A stretch of 64,000 bases of DNA, from the NCBI GenBank assembly GCA_003952965.2, contig CM025852.1, positions 16,781,820 to 16,845,819 of the forward strand, in the 5' to 3' direction. The DNA is from Morella rubra (Eukaryota; Streptophyta; Magnoliopsida; Fagales; Myricaceae). Shown here in pieces: positions 37,286 to 48,574 of this stretch (positions are counted from its first letter, which is position 1; each line of letters opens with the position of its first letter). The position numbers and the translations under genes were made by a program. The notes below the pieces were generated by a model, which saw only the letters and a list, made by a program, of their open reading frames with translations, did no database searches and was not told where the DNA came from.

Positions 37286-37695
37286 TTGCAGTTTAGACTT
37301 TCCAAACGTTTAACTGGGTAAATACAAGGCTCGTCTGCTAGCGACAGCAAGCAGGTTGAGGGCTGTACTTGCTAGCAGACGGGCTGTACTTGTTATGGCT
37401 ATGCTTTTTGTATTTTGATTGTCCAAAAAATAAAGAATAGGAGATGCATTTTGATTTCAAATTTATCTTAATCTGTTTCCCACATTTGACTGTCCTTTTC
37501 TGGACGTAATGAAAGAACTGTTTGCTTTCAGCGGAAGAAATTTGTGCCAGAAATTTAAAATGTATAAGATTGTTGCCTGTTTCTTTTTTTATAAGCGATT
37601 GTTGCCTATTTCGGAAGGATGGCATCAAAGCCCCTTTAAATTTTCTGGGTTAGTTACTTCCCTAGATTTGTGACACGGGCAAAAAAAAAAAAAAA
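37286..37695. other. DCP5 3' UTR and flank
   Basis: Contains the DCP5 3' UTR with an 11-bp-arm hairpin (37332-37381), a direct repeat of GGGCTGTACTTG, AATAAA-like signals near 37429, and a run of 15 A ending at 37695 next to a foldback element. Confidence 0.6.
37332..37381 (+). other. Perfect stem-loop in the DCP5 3' UTR
   Basis: CGTCTGCTAGC at 37332-37342 pairs with GCTAGCAGACG at 37371-37381, leaving a 28-nt loop. It starts 47 nt after the stop codon, so it would be in the mRNA. The loop ends and the following bases share the direct repeat GGGCTGTACTTG, suggesting a local duplication created part of the structure. Confidence 0.75.
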
Positions 37696-38089
37696 GGTTA
37701 ATTGCACTGTAGGTTCTTGTGGTATCATCTTTTTACAAATTAGTCTCTGTGGTATCACTTTCTATAAACAGGTTCCTGTGGTCACCTTTCTAGGTAAAAG
37801 TTAGTCCCTCCGTCCATTCGGCGTTAACACACTAACGGAAAGAGAGGCACGATGAGCCGGTCGACCGCTACAGAGGTAACTTACAAAGGTAATTTTCAAT
37901 AGTCGATCGGTTCATGTAGCGGTCGACCGGCTCGTCGCATCTCATTCCGTTAGTGTGTTAACGCCGATGGACGGAGGGACTAACTTTTATCTAGAAGGGT
38001 GATCACAGGGACCTGTTTGTAGAAAGTGATACCATAAGGACTAATTTGTAAAAAGGTGATACCACAGGGACCTACAATGCAATTAACCC
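37696..38089. mobile_element. 394-bp foldback MITE with about 175-bp terminal inverted repeats
   Basis: The left arm (37696-37872) and the right arm (37915-38089) are imperfect reverse complements along their entire length, opening with GGTTAATTGCA and closing with its complement, with only a 42-bp loop. Flanking A runs (15 left, 9 right) could hide a 9-bp A-only target duplication. Very long inverted repeats with a tiny centre fit a Mutator-like (MULE-derived) MITE or foldback element. No coding capacity. It sits about 410 bp after DCP5, so a read-through transcript would form long double-stranded RNA. Confidence 0.85.
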
Positions 38090-38844
38090 AAAAAAAAATA
38101 AAATTTCCTAGCACTATTAACCCATGAGGTATTTTACATTCCGGATTTATAGAAATGCCCTTGTCCTCGAGGGAAGTCCGACATCTAAAGGCAAATCGTC
38201 TGTTGTTTCGAGATAATAATGTGGAATTTGATGGTGGACGATAAAACAGGAGACTCGGTAGAATGTTTTTTGGGGGGCCTTGCATCCAAGCAAACAACAA
38301 AATGGCAAAAGGAGACAAGGATGTCACTACCAGTACCAGATGTTTAATCCTCGCGAGAACTAGCGGGAATAACCACCAAGCAGCCCCGAGAGGCGAGAGC
38401 TTTCGAGTGTGAAGCATACCCAGACGTTATTGATAGAGCCACAATCTTCAAACTACTTGCACGTGTAGTAACGCGGACTCGTCTGGGGGGAGGAGAAGAC
38501 CTTTCTCCGATGAAGCAGAGGCTCAGAAGTCACAGCGCCTTGTTATCGAAGAAAAGCACGTCCCCTTTCTCAAAGCCTATGATCGATCCCCTTCTTAGCC
38601 TTGCCCCCCCTTATTGTCATTAATGTCCGGTAACTGACATCTCAATCCATTAAGTAAGCAATCACGTTAAACAAATAGAAAAAAAACAAAACCTTTCCAC
38701 GTAAAGAAATCTCAAAAGTGTTCGCTTTACTCAATATTGTACTGTGGTAGATCTAGAGCTGATCAGCTGTCGGTACTCGGTAGCTCCTTATTGCTACCAC
38801 TTCGCAGAGTAGGAGTGTGTGAGTGTTGACACTGCTGTAAACTC
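38090..38844. other. Spacer upstream of the cytochrome b561 gene
   Basis: Unique sequence with no recognised gene. The right end has a CT-rich stretch near the start codon at 38845 and is presumably the promoter and leader. Confidence 0.45.
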
Positions 38845-39898
38845 ATGGCTCTGGGCTCTCCTTCACTGTTCCCACTCCTCTTCTTCGCTAGAGTTTCGGG
38901 GCTTGCAGTAGCCGTGCTTGTCCTCTTCTGGGTTCTTGCCTTCAAGTCCAACTTCCTCCCCCGCTCTTCCTCCCAAGAACACCTCATCTTTGCGGTGTGT
39001 TATCCTCTATCGCTCTCTGCCTCTTCTTGCATGTCTTCCAAACAAAGCACAGAAGTTCGGATTTTCTTTTTGGGTACTTGTATCTTTAAGAACTTAAAAT
39101 GACAGGTTATTCCTTTTTCTTTTACAACAGGCTCTTCATCCTCTGTTAATGGTGATTGGTTTTATTCTCATCAGTGGAGAAGGTAGTGAAAGAACCCAGA
39201 ATCCAGAAACTAGAACATAGACAATGTGCAAGTAACTTTGTTAGACCATGACAGGTAAATCTACACTTACAATGGGGTTTGTGTCTGATAGGTCCCGTAC
39301 TATTCCTCACTAAGATAAGAAACTGAAATGGAAATGGAAGAACTGAAATTATGTGGTTCTGCTTAGGGCGCGAGAACAAGCCACAATACAGTATCACTTG
39401 GAAAATAATCTTCTTCTTCAGTCAAAAACTACAGTTACTTATTAAACTATTCTAGGAACTAACATAACGAAATTGCAGCAGCTATCCTAGGAACAAAGCC
39501 AACGAAAAGAAAGCATAACCAACGTCACTTGCCAACGACAACCTTATTCAAAGCTGAAGACTAGCTCCCTTTAAACCAACTGCTATAATAACGGGAATTA
39601 GGTTTCCGAACACGACGGAGTCTATCAGTGTCGTGCTGGGTTTTGTGTTTCTAGCAATTCTGGTGCATAAATGGTTGCCTGGTTCGAGAAACTTCAAGAA
39701 ATATGTACATTTGTGTCTTCAAGGACTGGCTTTGGCATGTGGGGCTTTTGGGATTTGGACAAAGTTTCATGGAGAGGACGGGTTCGTGGGTAATTTCTAT
39801 AGTTTGCATTCTTGGATGGGCTTGATATCAGATATGCATCTTCCTATTTGGTGCTCATGTTTTGTTCTTCCTATCCTTTACAACTCCTTTCCATTACT

Positions 39899-40303
39899 TG
39901 TTCAAGTTCATCCATTCCTTTTTTTTTTGCTGAATATACTCCTAAGGCTTTCATTGCACATGAATCCAAAGTACAAGATACAAAAAATCCAAACAAGACT
40001 AAGGCAAAAAAGAGCAGATCCACAAAGGATCCATAAAACCACAAATGCCATGCCAGACAGAAAACTAGAAGCAGTAACGTAGCACCGAAACCATGTAGGA
40101 GCTAGCGCAAGAGCTAAGAACAAAGCAACCTAGAGAACTGGCCAGAAACAAGCTAAACAACTACAACATAAAGATGGCAGAGTTGCGTGGAATTCACGCG
40201 CGACACAGGGAGGCACGTGAAGGCCACGCGCGGCCGGAGGGATGCTGGACCAGAGCAGATCTGGGCGACCTGAGCTTCTGACACTGTTCAAGTTCATCCA
40301 TTC
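39899..40303 (-). mobile_element. 5'-truncated LINE-type insertion in the cytochrome b561 intron
   Basis: A 19-bp direct repeat, TGTTCAAGTTCATCCATTC, occurs at 39899-39917 and 40285-40303. Between the copies are 367 bp whose minus strand ends with a poly(A) tract (plus-strand T run, 39919-39928) beside the left copy. Long, variable target duplication plus a 3' poly(A) and no terminal repeats mean target-primed reverse transcription; the piece lacks coding sequence that I recognise, so it is a short 3' fragment of a LINE or a related non-autonomous element. Confidence 0.8.
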
Positions 40304-40519
40304 AAAAACACTCATGCATCGCATATACAAATGACACAATTGTTAATGAAAATAGCTACCGAAACCATGTAAGAGCTAGCGCAAGAGCTAAGAACAAAGC
40401 AACCTAGTTTCGAGGATTTGCAATTCAATGCTGTCTGGGCGAAGCTTCTTGTCAAGTTCATCCATTCAAAAACACTCATGCATCGCATATACAAATGACA
40501 CAATTGTTAATGAAAATAG
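40288..40519. repeat. 68-bp direct repeat flanking a second fragment of the same insertion
   Basis: A perfect 68-bp segment (start TCAAGTTCATCCATTC) occurs at 40288-40355 and 40452-40519. The 96 bp between contain a stretch (about 40356-40408) nearly identical to 40082-40134 inside the LINE-type insertion, including CCGAAACCATGTA and GAGCTAGCGCAAGAGCTAAG. So intron DNA and element DNA were duplicated together after the first insertion. Confidence 0.85.
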
Positions 40520-41362
40520 TTCGTCAGGTTTCGGGATTTCACAATTGTTAATTTTTCTAGGCCCAACCCTTTTTGTTGGGGTTAAATAGTAACAGGATTA
40601 CATCATTATTCTGTTCTTTCATTTCTTTGTAAGTGTACCTTTTAATCTTTACTGAAACGATGACAAAATTGTCAGTTTTGAGCAGATGATCAAGGAAAGA
40701 TGCTCTTGGATGTTCGCAGAATTAGAAAGCATGCATGTAGCCCATCATTCTCATTTGTCTTTCCCGAAACAAAAATGAAATATTATGACTGAACAAGGAA
40801 AAGTAACAGCAAAGATCATTTGAATTTCTAGTCTAGTCTCTTATATTATTTGTTATGCAGTGGCCGGTGGGTTTCCTGAGCTTTTGGCGCCGAGGGGAGG
40901 CACGCACAGTGAGGCGGAGGCTGTTGCCTTGGCACGTTTTCCTGGGGCTCTATACTTATGGTCTGGCGGTGGCCACAGCAGAAACTGGGCTGCTGGAGAA
41001 GTTGACATTTTTGCAGACCAAGAGAAACGTACCCAGACACTGTCCAGAGTCAATGGTGCTGAATAGCCTAGGACTCTGGCTGGCCCTCCTTAGCGGCCTT
41101 GTAATACTGGCTGCTGTTTCACCAAAGCACCAAACTCTTCGAAGTAAACTTATGTATCCAGATGCCAAGTGCTTGTCGTCCTAAAAAGTGGAAAATTGTT
41201 CTCACTTAGCTTTATAAATGTAACCTTCTCAGTGGATGACTGCATAAATTTGATCTAAAATATTACCGAATTGAAGGAAAAAAAAACAGGGAAATATGTT
41301 GCTGTGCTCTTGGAGTCTGAAACACTTGTTCTTGCCATAGTCATCCAAAATATGCAGAGTAA

Positions 41363-41550
41363 GGGTCTGTTGGGTTAAAAAAAATCCTCAGGATTTTTTT
41401 GAATTCTCATAATACAAAATATTCTACAACCAAACATCATTCTTAACACTACATAAAATAACTAAAACACGTATACCAATAAAATTAACATCACCTAAAA
41501 ATTCTCAAAACACAAAAAATTCTCAAAAAACACCACAACCGAACAACCTC
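41363..41550. mobile_element. Possible degraded MITE
   Basis: The ends GGGTCTGTTGGGTT and AACCGAACAACCTC are inverted repeats matching at 10 of 14 positions, enclosing about 160 bp of A-rich sequence without coding capacity. GTTxGGTT-type ends are common in plant hAT and PIF MITEs. Flanks share only a partial AGT(T)AA, so the target duplication is not convincing. Confidence 0.45.
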
Positions 41551-42024
41551 TAAGTTAAGGAAAGTCCGGCACGAACACTCTTCATTTTGCATTAATTACT
41601 CTATGACATTAAACGGACATTCCAATTACTCTTATGACAAAAGTTAGATGATTTATTAAAGAAAAATACCTCAAAAAAAAAAACTAAATATTCAATTTGT
41701 TGATACCTCTATTTTCTTGTAACACCGCAGAGTTCAAATATATCCCATATTAGGGAACAGAATTGTCTGTTCTATGTCTCTTACCATTAGCGACGGAAGA
41801 AATTGTGTCCTTGTAAAATATCTTTGGTAACGGGGCTTCTAATTCGTGACGGAAGCCATTTAAGCAGACAGTTATTTCGCGTTGAAAGAACGCAACGGCG
41901 CACCTCTTGTTATAAACTGTACTTACTGTTTTTAACTTTTCTTCCCCAACCAAGCGTCCGCATTGCCAACGCAGCCCAGATAGATACTCCCATGTCGGAT
42001 TTCACCTCATATTACTAGAATCCC

Positions 42025-42032
42025 AAACCCTA
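42025..42032 (+). promoter_or_regulatory. Telo-box upstream of the SLH gene
   Basis: AAACCCTA lies 16-23 bp before the first ATG at 42048, in the leader or at the transcription start. Confidence 0.5.
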
Positions 42033-42047
42033 AATCCCTGCTCCTCA

Positions 42048-44508
42048 GTGAAAAGAATCCCAACAACACAAATGTGCTCCTCTTCGTTTTCCTCACTTCT
42101 TTTCTTCCCCTCTCACAACCCCTCACTCTTAGTTAGACGTCGTATTGCCCCGTCATTTCTCCGCAACCCCAGGCCCGCAATTACCGTACCTAGCCCGCGT
42201 CTCTATGCCTCACTGACCGAGAGCAATCTCGAGCTCTCGTGGTCCTCTCCGGATCAGTTTGCGAACCCCGAGTATGGCGGTTGGGCAATCGTTGACTCTT
42301 CGGTGCACAAGAAGAAGACAGGTCCAATTCCGCTCCTTTTCCTATTATTCCCGAAAATGTATCTCCTTCTGTTTTCCAAATTGAGGTATTTTAATATGCA
42401 GGCTTGCCTACACTTGTGATTGGCGGAATTGGGACCTCACTGGCTGTTCTACTCGCTGTCATTGCTTACTTCTCGTTATCAAGCAGAGGTTTTAACTCGT
42501 ATACTAGTGAATTATAGTTGATTTTGCAATCTTTGTTGCTACTTTGAAAGTTATTAATGCTTTCCCCTTTGTTTAGATAACTGGGTTTCTGCAAATTTGA
42601 TTACTTCCATTTTTGTTCTCATTTATTAATTTACGGAGGTGGATGTTCGTAGTTAGATGTGATGTTGGCATTTGGAGAATTGGGTATCTAGTATAGTTGA
42701 ATTACTATTTTATAATGGATATTATATGGGCATTTAGCCATTTCGGGGCTGAGCATAGTGGAATTATTGTTTTGTAGGTCTCAGGTTTCGGTTCCGGAGT
42801 CCATTTCATTCTTTTCATGGGATATTAAGTCCAAGTGGAACCATAGTCGATCAAAGGGAAACTATAGGCATTGCTGCATCAGATACGAGCACTGTGGTGG
42901 ATGATGTGAGCCCAGAAGATATCCCGCATGCTACTGGTGATACTATTACTTCAGGTACATTGAGATCAAATTTCCATAGCGCTTCTCATAAGTGTTATCG
43001 TCTTCATGACTTCAAGAAAGTTATTTGCTGCTTTTCAAACTGTTTGGCACTCGTAGTATGTTACTTTCTTACAGTAAGACTTGCTTTTTACGCTTTTGTT
43101 GATCATTATAAGGTAAATGCTCTTTTGGTTATCAAATACAATGTCCTTAGGGAACGTTCTAACATATGTTCTACCCGAACACACTCTCAGCATCTACAGA
43201 CAACCTTGCACGAATTATAATCCCTGCTGCTGTGGATTCTACTCAAGAGGAAGCTTTGTCGGTTTTGAAGAAACTGAAGGTTTGCTTCTTGAAGTATTTT
43301 CCGCGTGTTTATGGGTGTAGGAGCTATATCATTACTGTATAGGATATCATTACTGTATTTGAGTCCTTTTCTCTTTCCTTCCAATTGTTTGTTAGTTTAA
43401 AAGCCTAAAAGGAATCTAAAAGGCAATCTCTTTGCTTGTTTGTGTGAGAAACTTACCAACTCAAAAAAGGAAATGGCATCTTTTTGTATATACATACGCA
43501 CAAGCTTATTTATATGACTGTGTGTGGCATAAGTTGTACAAGACTTCTGATGCTGCCAAATTTTTTGCTATTTGCTGTAGAATTTGTGAACAAAGGTGAG
43601 AGAACCTAAGAACACAAATTACTATGAGATACATATAGGTAGCTTGAATGATAAATTTCACTGTTCATATCAGTAAGGTTTTGTGGTGAGTAGTTTACTG
43701 TGAAGAACAGGTGGTCCTTAGGTTAAATTTTGTCTCCAGTATGCCTTCAATTTAAATTAGAAGTTCCCTGGTTCCATTCCTTGTGGTGAAGCCTGGTCTT
43801 GCTAGCTGGGAAGAGGGGCTCATAGGTTACTGATTAACTATGTGATATCGTGCCAGCTTAGGCTTCAAGGGGACTAGTAGTATGTTAAACTCAGCAACTT
43901 CTTGTCATTGATAAACAATAGACTCTGTAGTACGAATCCAAAATCACCAGGGGACTTCCAATCTATTTTTGCTTTGCCAAGACTGTGATTTGACTTCTTA
44001 TCTGTAGTTTGTGTTTCTCAATTCTTTTTGATAATATGGTTGTGTACTGATGTCGATGAAGCTTTGGGTCCAGTTCTGAGCATGAATATCTGTAATTACG
44101 GTATACAGATCATTGAAGACGATGTCAAGGCACATGAACTGTGCACTAGAAGGGAGTATGCCAGATGGCTAGTTCGAGTAAACTCATTATTGGAAAGGTA
44201 TTAATGATCTATGCTTATAGATTCCAAGATGTTTGACATGTGGAAAATATAGAGCGCTGTTAATGCTTTCACAGGTTTGGCTTAGAGTTTATTGTTTGGC
44301 TTTAATAGGAATCCAAAGCACAGGATCATTCCAGCGATTGCACTTTCAGGGTCCACGGTTGCTGCATTTGGTGACATTGGTGTTGAAGACCCAGACTTTG
44401 GGTCCATTCAAGGTAAGGCTCAATCTGGATGTTTGCCTGCTATCCTGAAGGAATATGGGAACGGATATTTTTTTGTTTTGGAGTTTCTGTGGCTTGGTGT
44501 TTTTTTTT

Positions 44509-44540
<32 letters not shown>

Positions 44541-46501
44541 CTTCAACCTTATATATTGACTTTGCTCTAGGATTTGCCTTTCAGCCTTGGCAGAAGCTGG
44601 TGTCATTCCCAGCAAGCTTCCACTGAAGTTGTCCAGTGATAATGGTTCAGAAGGCCTAGGAGACATTTATTTTTCCCCTCAGAGGTAACAAAATGTTCAC
44701 CACTATTCTAATATCTTAAAATTCTAGTATCTTAAAATATCTTTTCACTTAATAAAACATAAACGGTGCAACAGGTTTATCTCTCGACAAGATCTCATTG
44801 ACTGGAAGGCACAGTTAGAGTACGAATTCATGCCAGGAGTAACAGAGCAGGTAAAGAAAGCTTCCCATATGATCTTCAACAATTATTTTTCTCGTTGTGT
44901 CCTTCGATTATTTGTCAAAGTGCAACTTCATCAGTCTGTCATTGCTTTTAAAACCTGACTTGTTTACAGTTCAGATATCAAGATCGAAATTTGATTTTCT
45001 GGATGTGAGGGAGATCAGTTCCTATGCATCAGCAGAACTTTTTGTGGACATGTTGGCTGGGGACAAGAGCATGGTCAGAAAAGTCTTTGGTATTCCTCCT
45101 TCCTAACCTTTCTCGCTGTTTTTTGCATGTTCTGATACTAGGGATTTTTCAAGCTCATAGACACTAGTTCTAATTTAGATTTAGATTTTTTGGGAATTAG
45201 TTGGAGTGTGTTCCCATCAATAATTCACACTAACAAATGTGTGCTTAAAAACACTTGCACAAAAAATTGAATTGATTCCTGGTTTGTAAAACTTGGGAAG
45301 CTTTGGAGAGTCACTACTATGCATAATAGAACTGCAGACTACTATTGCCAGAGACAGGAGACTGTTTGAGACACAATACACGTAATAAAAGGTGGTCTCA
45401 GCCAATAAAAGGAAAAGTAATATAACTATTAGGAGCTGCCTGGGGTAAATATGAAGGGATGAAAATTTGTTACTATTCCTCTTGTTTGCCGATACATCAT
45501 AAATAAATCTTCTGTTCTATTTCCTGTGTTTATTAACCTACGGGTGTACTCAAGTTAATTGAGATTAACGGTTGATTGAGTTGAGTGTAATCGCGGGGCC
45601 TGCACTATTCTCCTGCTGTGTAGGGTGTTGTTGAGCATTTTCACACGCACACATAGATGCATTGGAGTGGCTTGCATACACGGATGAGAAAACCATGTCA
45701 AATATATTGTTTGCAGGACAGAGCAAGCGGTTTCAACCAAAAAAACCTTCAACAAAAGCACAAGCTGCAGTGGCACTGTCAAGTGGAAGGATGACAGAAG
45801 CAATTTATACTGAGTTAGCGAGACTAGAAGTTGAGAGTTCTGCAAGGCAAGCTCAGAGCGAAGATATTAGGTCTGAGCTGCTTGAAAAAGGAGATATACA
45901 GAGGTTTTGGGATGAGAAGCTGATTAAGGAAATATCTCGCAGTTTTGAGGTGGAGAATGTTTATTTTGCTGCTGTTAGTGATTTGGAGCAGGAGAAGATT
46001 GTTCAAGATACAATTATGGGCAAATATTTGAAGGAAAAAGCGGCTATGGACTGTCAGAGACAACTGGTCCTCAGTCTAAAGGAAGAGGTTGCTGAGATGT
46101 CAGAAAAGCTTGCCGCTGAGAGGGCTATGTATATCACTGACCGGCACAATTTACAGGTACTGCTCAGTGATTTACAAACCCAGCTGGACGGACTGCTTGA
46201 TGCGAAATCAATACTTGAGGCTGAGAAAGAAGCTCTCCGTATTCTTAGGTAATGAAGCAACAAAAGTGATGCCCTTATATTAGCTGTAATTGTATCATAA
46301 CATGGCATGCCCATCCAGTCTCATTGGTAGAGTCATTTTGTATTAATATTATAATTGTTTTATAACATGGCATCATGTTGTCTCATTAATGGAGTCATTG
46401 GATACAGATCTTGGGTAGAGGATGAAGCTAGGAAAAGCCAAGCTCGTGCTAAGGTTCTCGAGGAGGTTGGTCGGAGGTGGAGATGGGATAACCAAGCTTG
46501 A
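42048..46501 (+). CDS. Plastid-type S-layer-homology (SLH) domain protein, At3g25680-like
   Basis: Eleven exons: 42048-42321, 42402-42488, 42778-42954, 43191-43279, 44109-44197, 44309-44412, 44585-44684, 44775-44850, 44975-45089, 45717-46248 and 46408-46501, all GT-AG, phases summing to 578 residues. The N-terminus is Ser/Arg-rich and resembles a chloroplast transit peptide; a second in-frame ATG at 42072 (MCSSSFSSLL) is an equally good start. Exon 2 encodes one membrane span (LVIGGIGTSLAVLLAVIAYF). Exons 5-10 carry SLH-like motifs: CTRREYARWLVRVN, FGDIGVEDPDF-IQALAEAGVIPSKL, YFSPQRFISRQDLIDWKAQLE and FQPKKPSTKAQAAVAL. The C-terminal third is coiled coil ending in SWVEDEARKSQARAKVLEEVGRRW. 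Related Arabidopsis proteins (At5g23890, At5g52410) are found in plastid membranes; the function is not established. Intron 6 has an extreme T19G21 run. Confidence 0.92.
44500..44539 (+). repeat. T19G21 homopolymer pair inside SLH intron 6
   Basis: Nineteen T (44500-44518) are followed immediately by twenty-one G (44519-44539), 45 bp before the exon 7 acceptor in a 172-bp intron. G21 on the sense strand can form RNA and DNA quadruplexes. The true run lengths may differ because such runs are hard to sequence. Confidence 0.85.
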
Positions 46502-48413
46502 TATTCCTAGATTGTACAGAGATTTGTGGTTTCTTGTAAGAATAATTTAGCAGAGGGCTCTTTGCGGAATTCCTGGTTATTTTGTTGTGTTATTGAGATT
46601 TTCTTCAAAACTTTCACAATGTCTGATGTGAGTGGCATGGGGGATTTTTGTTTTCTTCCATCCTTTGCAGCATACTAGCCATCATTCTTGTTGTTCCTTC
46701 TGGACCAGTAAAGCTCTTGAAGAAATGAAAAATTTGTATTTGGGTTTAATTAAGCTTCATTTTCGTGTTGTTTTTTTAGTTTGCAAGTCCATGGCCAGCT
46801 GCCTATATTTCTGGTCTGGTTAAAACCAGGCTGGAATTATCAGAGCCCGTCACTTGGGTTTGGAAATACTTGAGCTCCAATTGGGATAATTGAGTCCACA
46901 AGACTATGACCCAGAAAACAACATTGCACTTATCCTCAACATAATATGGTATTGTATTATAGGAGGTATCCCGTTGACAAGTCCACACCATCAAATTCCT
47001 TGGCCAAACGACATGGATATGGGATGGATGGACGGAGTTCACCTGTCCATCTCTACGCTTCGTAGCAGTGAAAGGATGAGATGGGTTTCCCAAACTTATC
47101 GATCTTCTGACAAAACGATTTTTGTTCCAAAGTTCCAACGAGGGCGAGCAAAGAACATTTTAGGTGTTTGGAGTTTTCTGGGAACATATCAACAGTAATT
47201 ATTTATTGGTAATCGATTGAGATTGAAACTAAGGGGCCCGAAAGATGGCAATAATGCACTTGTTTACCTAGTAAACACAAAACAAAAGGGGAACAAGTTT
47301 TCCAGAAAAGCCAAAAAGGAAAAAAAGTTTAGCTGGAGCATGATTTTGTTTGGCCAGACCCTGCCATGTGCTCCGGTCCATTAAGAAAGAGGCTGATAAC
47401 TAAAATTTTCAGCCTTTAACTTTATTCATCAATCCGCTCTCTTCTTTGTCATCCCCATTATGTGGCAAGTCATGTCCTCCGTCCAGGATTACTTTGAGGT
47501 GGACCCACTATCTGAACCTCCTAGGGTTTGTTCTTCGTATCACCGGAAATCAGACAAATCTGAACCCTTGAATCAAAGAATTCCTTGTGTTGGTCCACTT
47601 CGTTTGAAAAACCAGAACTATTTTGAAAGGAATGCAGAAATATACATATTTGTGAGTGGGTCCAACTAGGTACTCAGTCTTCTGATCATACGGATCATAT
47701 TGTCCAGACCTTTCAATCGAACCCTGATAGACAAAAAAAGTAGGAGATTTATATACTAGCCCCTACCCAATCGCCGGAGAACTACCAACATAAAGTATTT
47801 TTTTTGTCTTGCATCAGAGGAAGACATTTTTCTAATCATCTTATTAGATTTCATCCAAAGGCCAGAAATAGAAACTGCAAGGCGCCCGCTGAGCGGCACT
47901 GGCTTTTTGTTCAAATTTACAGTTGCCAGTCCTTTTCAGTTTTGTTATCTGGCTGGTTTTAACAGTCCATATTCGCTGGGAGACTGTGGGAACATGTTAG
48001 ACTTAGACCCAAGATTCTGACTTGCCAATCCTTTTGAAGAAAGATTGGCCACTAGTTATGGGTGGTTGCTGTGCTCCTCGCGTGGCAGTTGTGCTGGAAT
48101 TCAACTTATCGGGAACTTCAGTTTCGGGCATACATCAACATTCGCTGCTTGAAAGGTCCATAGCTTTGATAAGACGATAAAGCTGGCGTGGGAATATCTA
48201 TAGTTGGACGTAACTCTGAACTTTTGAACAAATGCAAGTTTCGCTAGCTGGGTTTTGTTTAGTATTCCGCAAGTCTTCTTAAGCCATTAAGTAATCTGAT
48301 GGGTTGATTTATCGGTGATGGGGTTCCAGAGTAATGGGGGGTGGGATGTTTTGGAAGTGGGTTCTGTGCATAAATGAGTTGAATGTTAAGAGCTTTCTAC
48401 CCACAGTACCTTC
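46502..48413. other. Spacer between the SLH gene and CHUP1
   Basis: The first 250 bp are probably the SLH 3' UTR. The remainder is unique, with no recognised gene or transposon. The last few hundred bases should include the CHUP1 promoter and leader. Confidence 0.5.
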
Positions 48414-48536
48414 ATGATAAGGTTAAGCCTCCTGGTTGCTGCTTCAATTGCGGCCTATGCAGTTAGGGAGCTCAATATCAAAACCTCGAGGTCAACGACC
48501 TCAGCCGTCAAGCGTTCAGGTATTCATTTCTAGGAG

Positions 48537-48574
<38 letters not shown>

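Larger units (their letters stand above)
38845..41184 (+). pseudogene. CYB561D: Transmembrane ascorbate ferrireductase 4-like cytochrome b561, frame broken
   Basis: Four exons: 38845-38994, 39131-39182, 39655-39858 and 40861-41184. The product would be about 240 residues with five to six membrane segments. Family signatures are LHPLLMVIGFILISGE, VHKWLPGSR, HLCLQGLALACGAFGIWTKFH, FYSLHSWMGLI and LLPWHVFLGLYTYGLAVATAETGLLEKLTFLQ; the four heme-ligating histidines (LHP, HLCLQG, LHSW, PWH) are present. These proteins move electrons from cytosolic ascorbate across a membrane to ferric ligands. Exon 3 contains a 7-bp extra segment: GATAT at 39824-39828 is repeated at 39831-39835 with CA between, shifting the frame after GLI; removing it in thought restores the expected ICIFLFGA. 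The exon 3 donor (CAT/gttttg) is also weak, and the following 1-kb intron carries a retrotransposon piece. Hence probably a pseudogene or a null allele, unless rescued by another donor. Confidence 0.8.
41185..42047. other. Spacer between the cytochrome b561 and SLH genes
   Basis: Holds a possible MITE (41363-41550) and the upstream region of the SLH gene with a telo-box. No additional gene was recognised. Confidence 0.5.
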
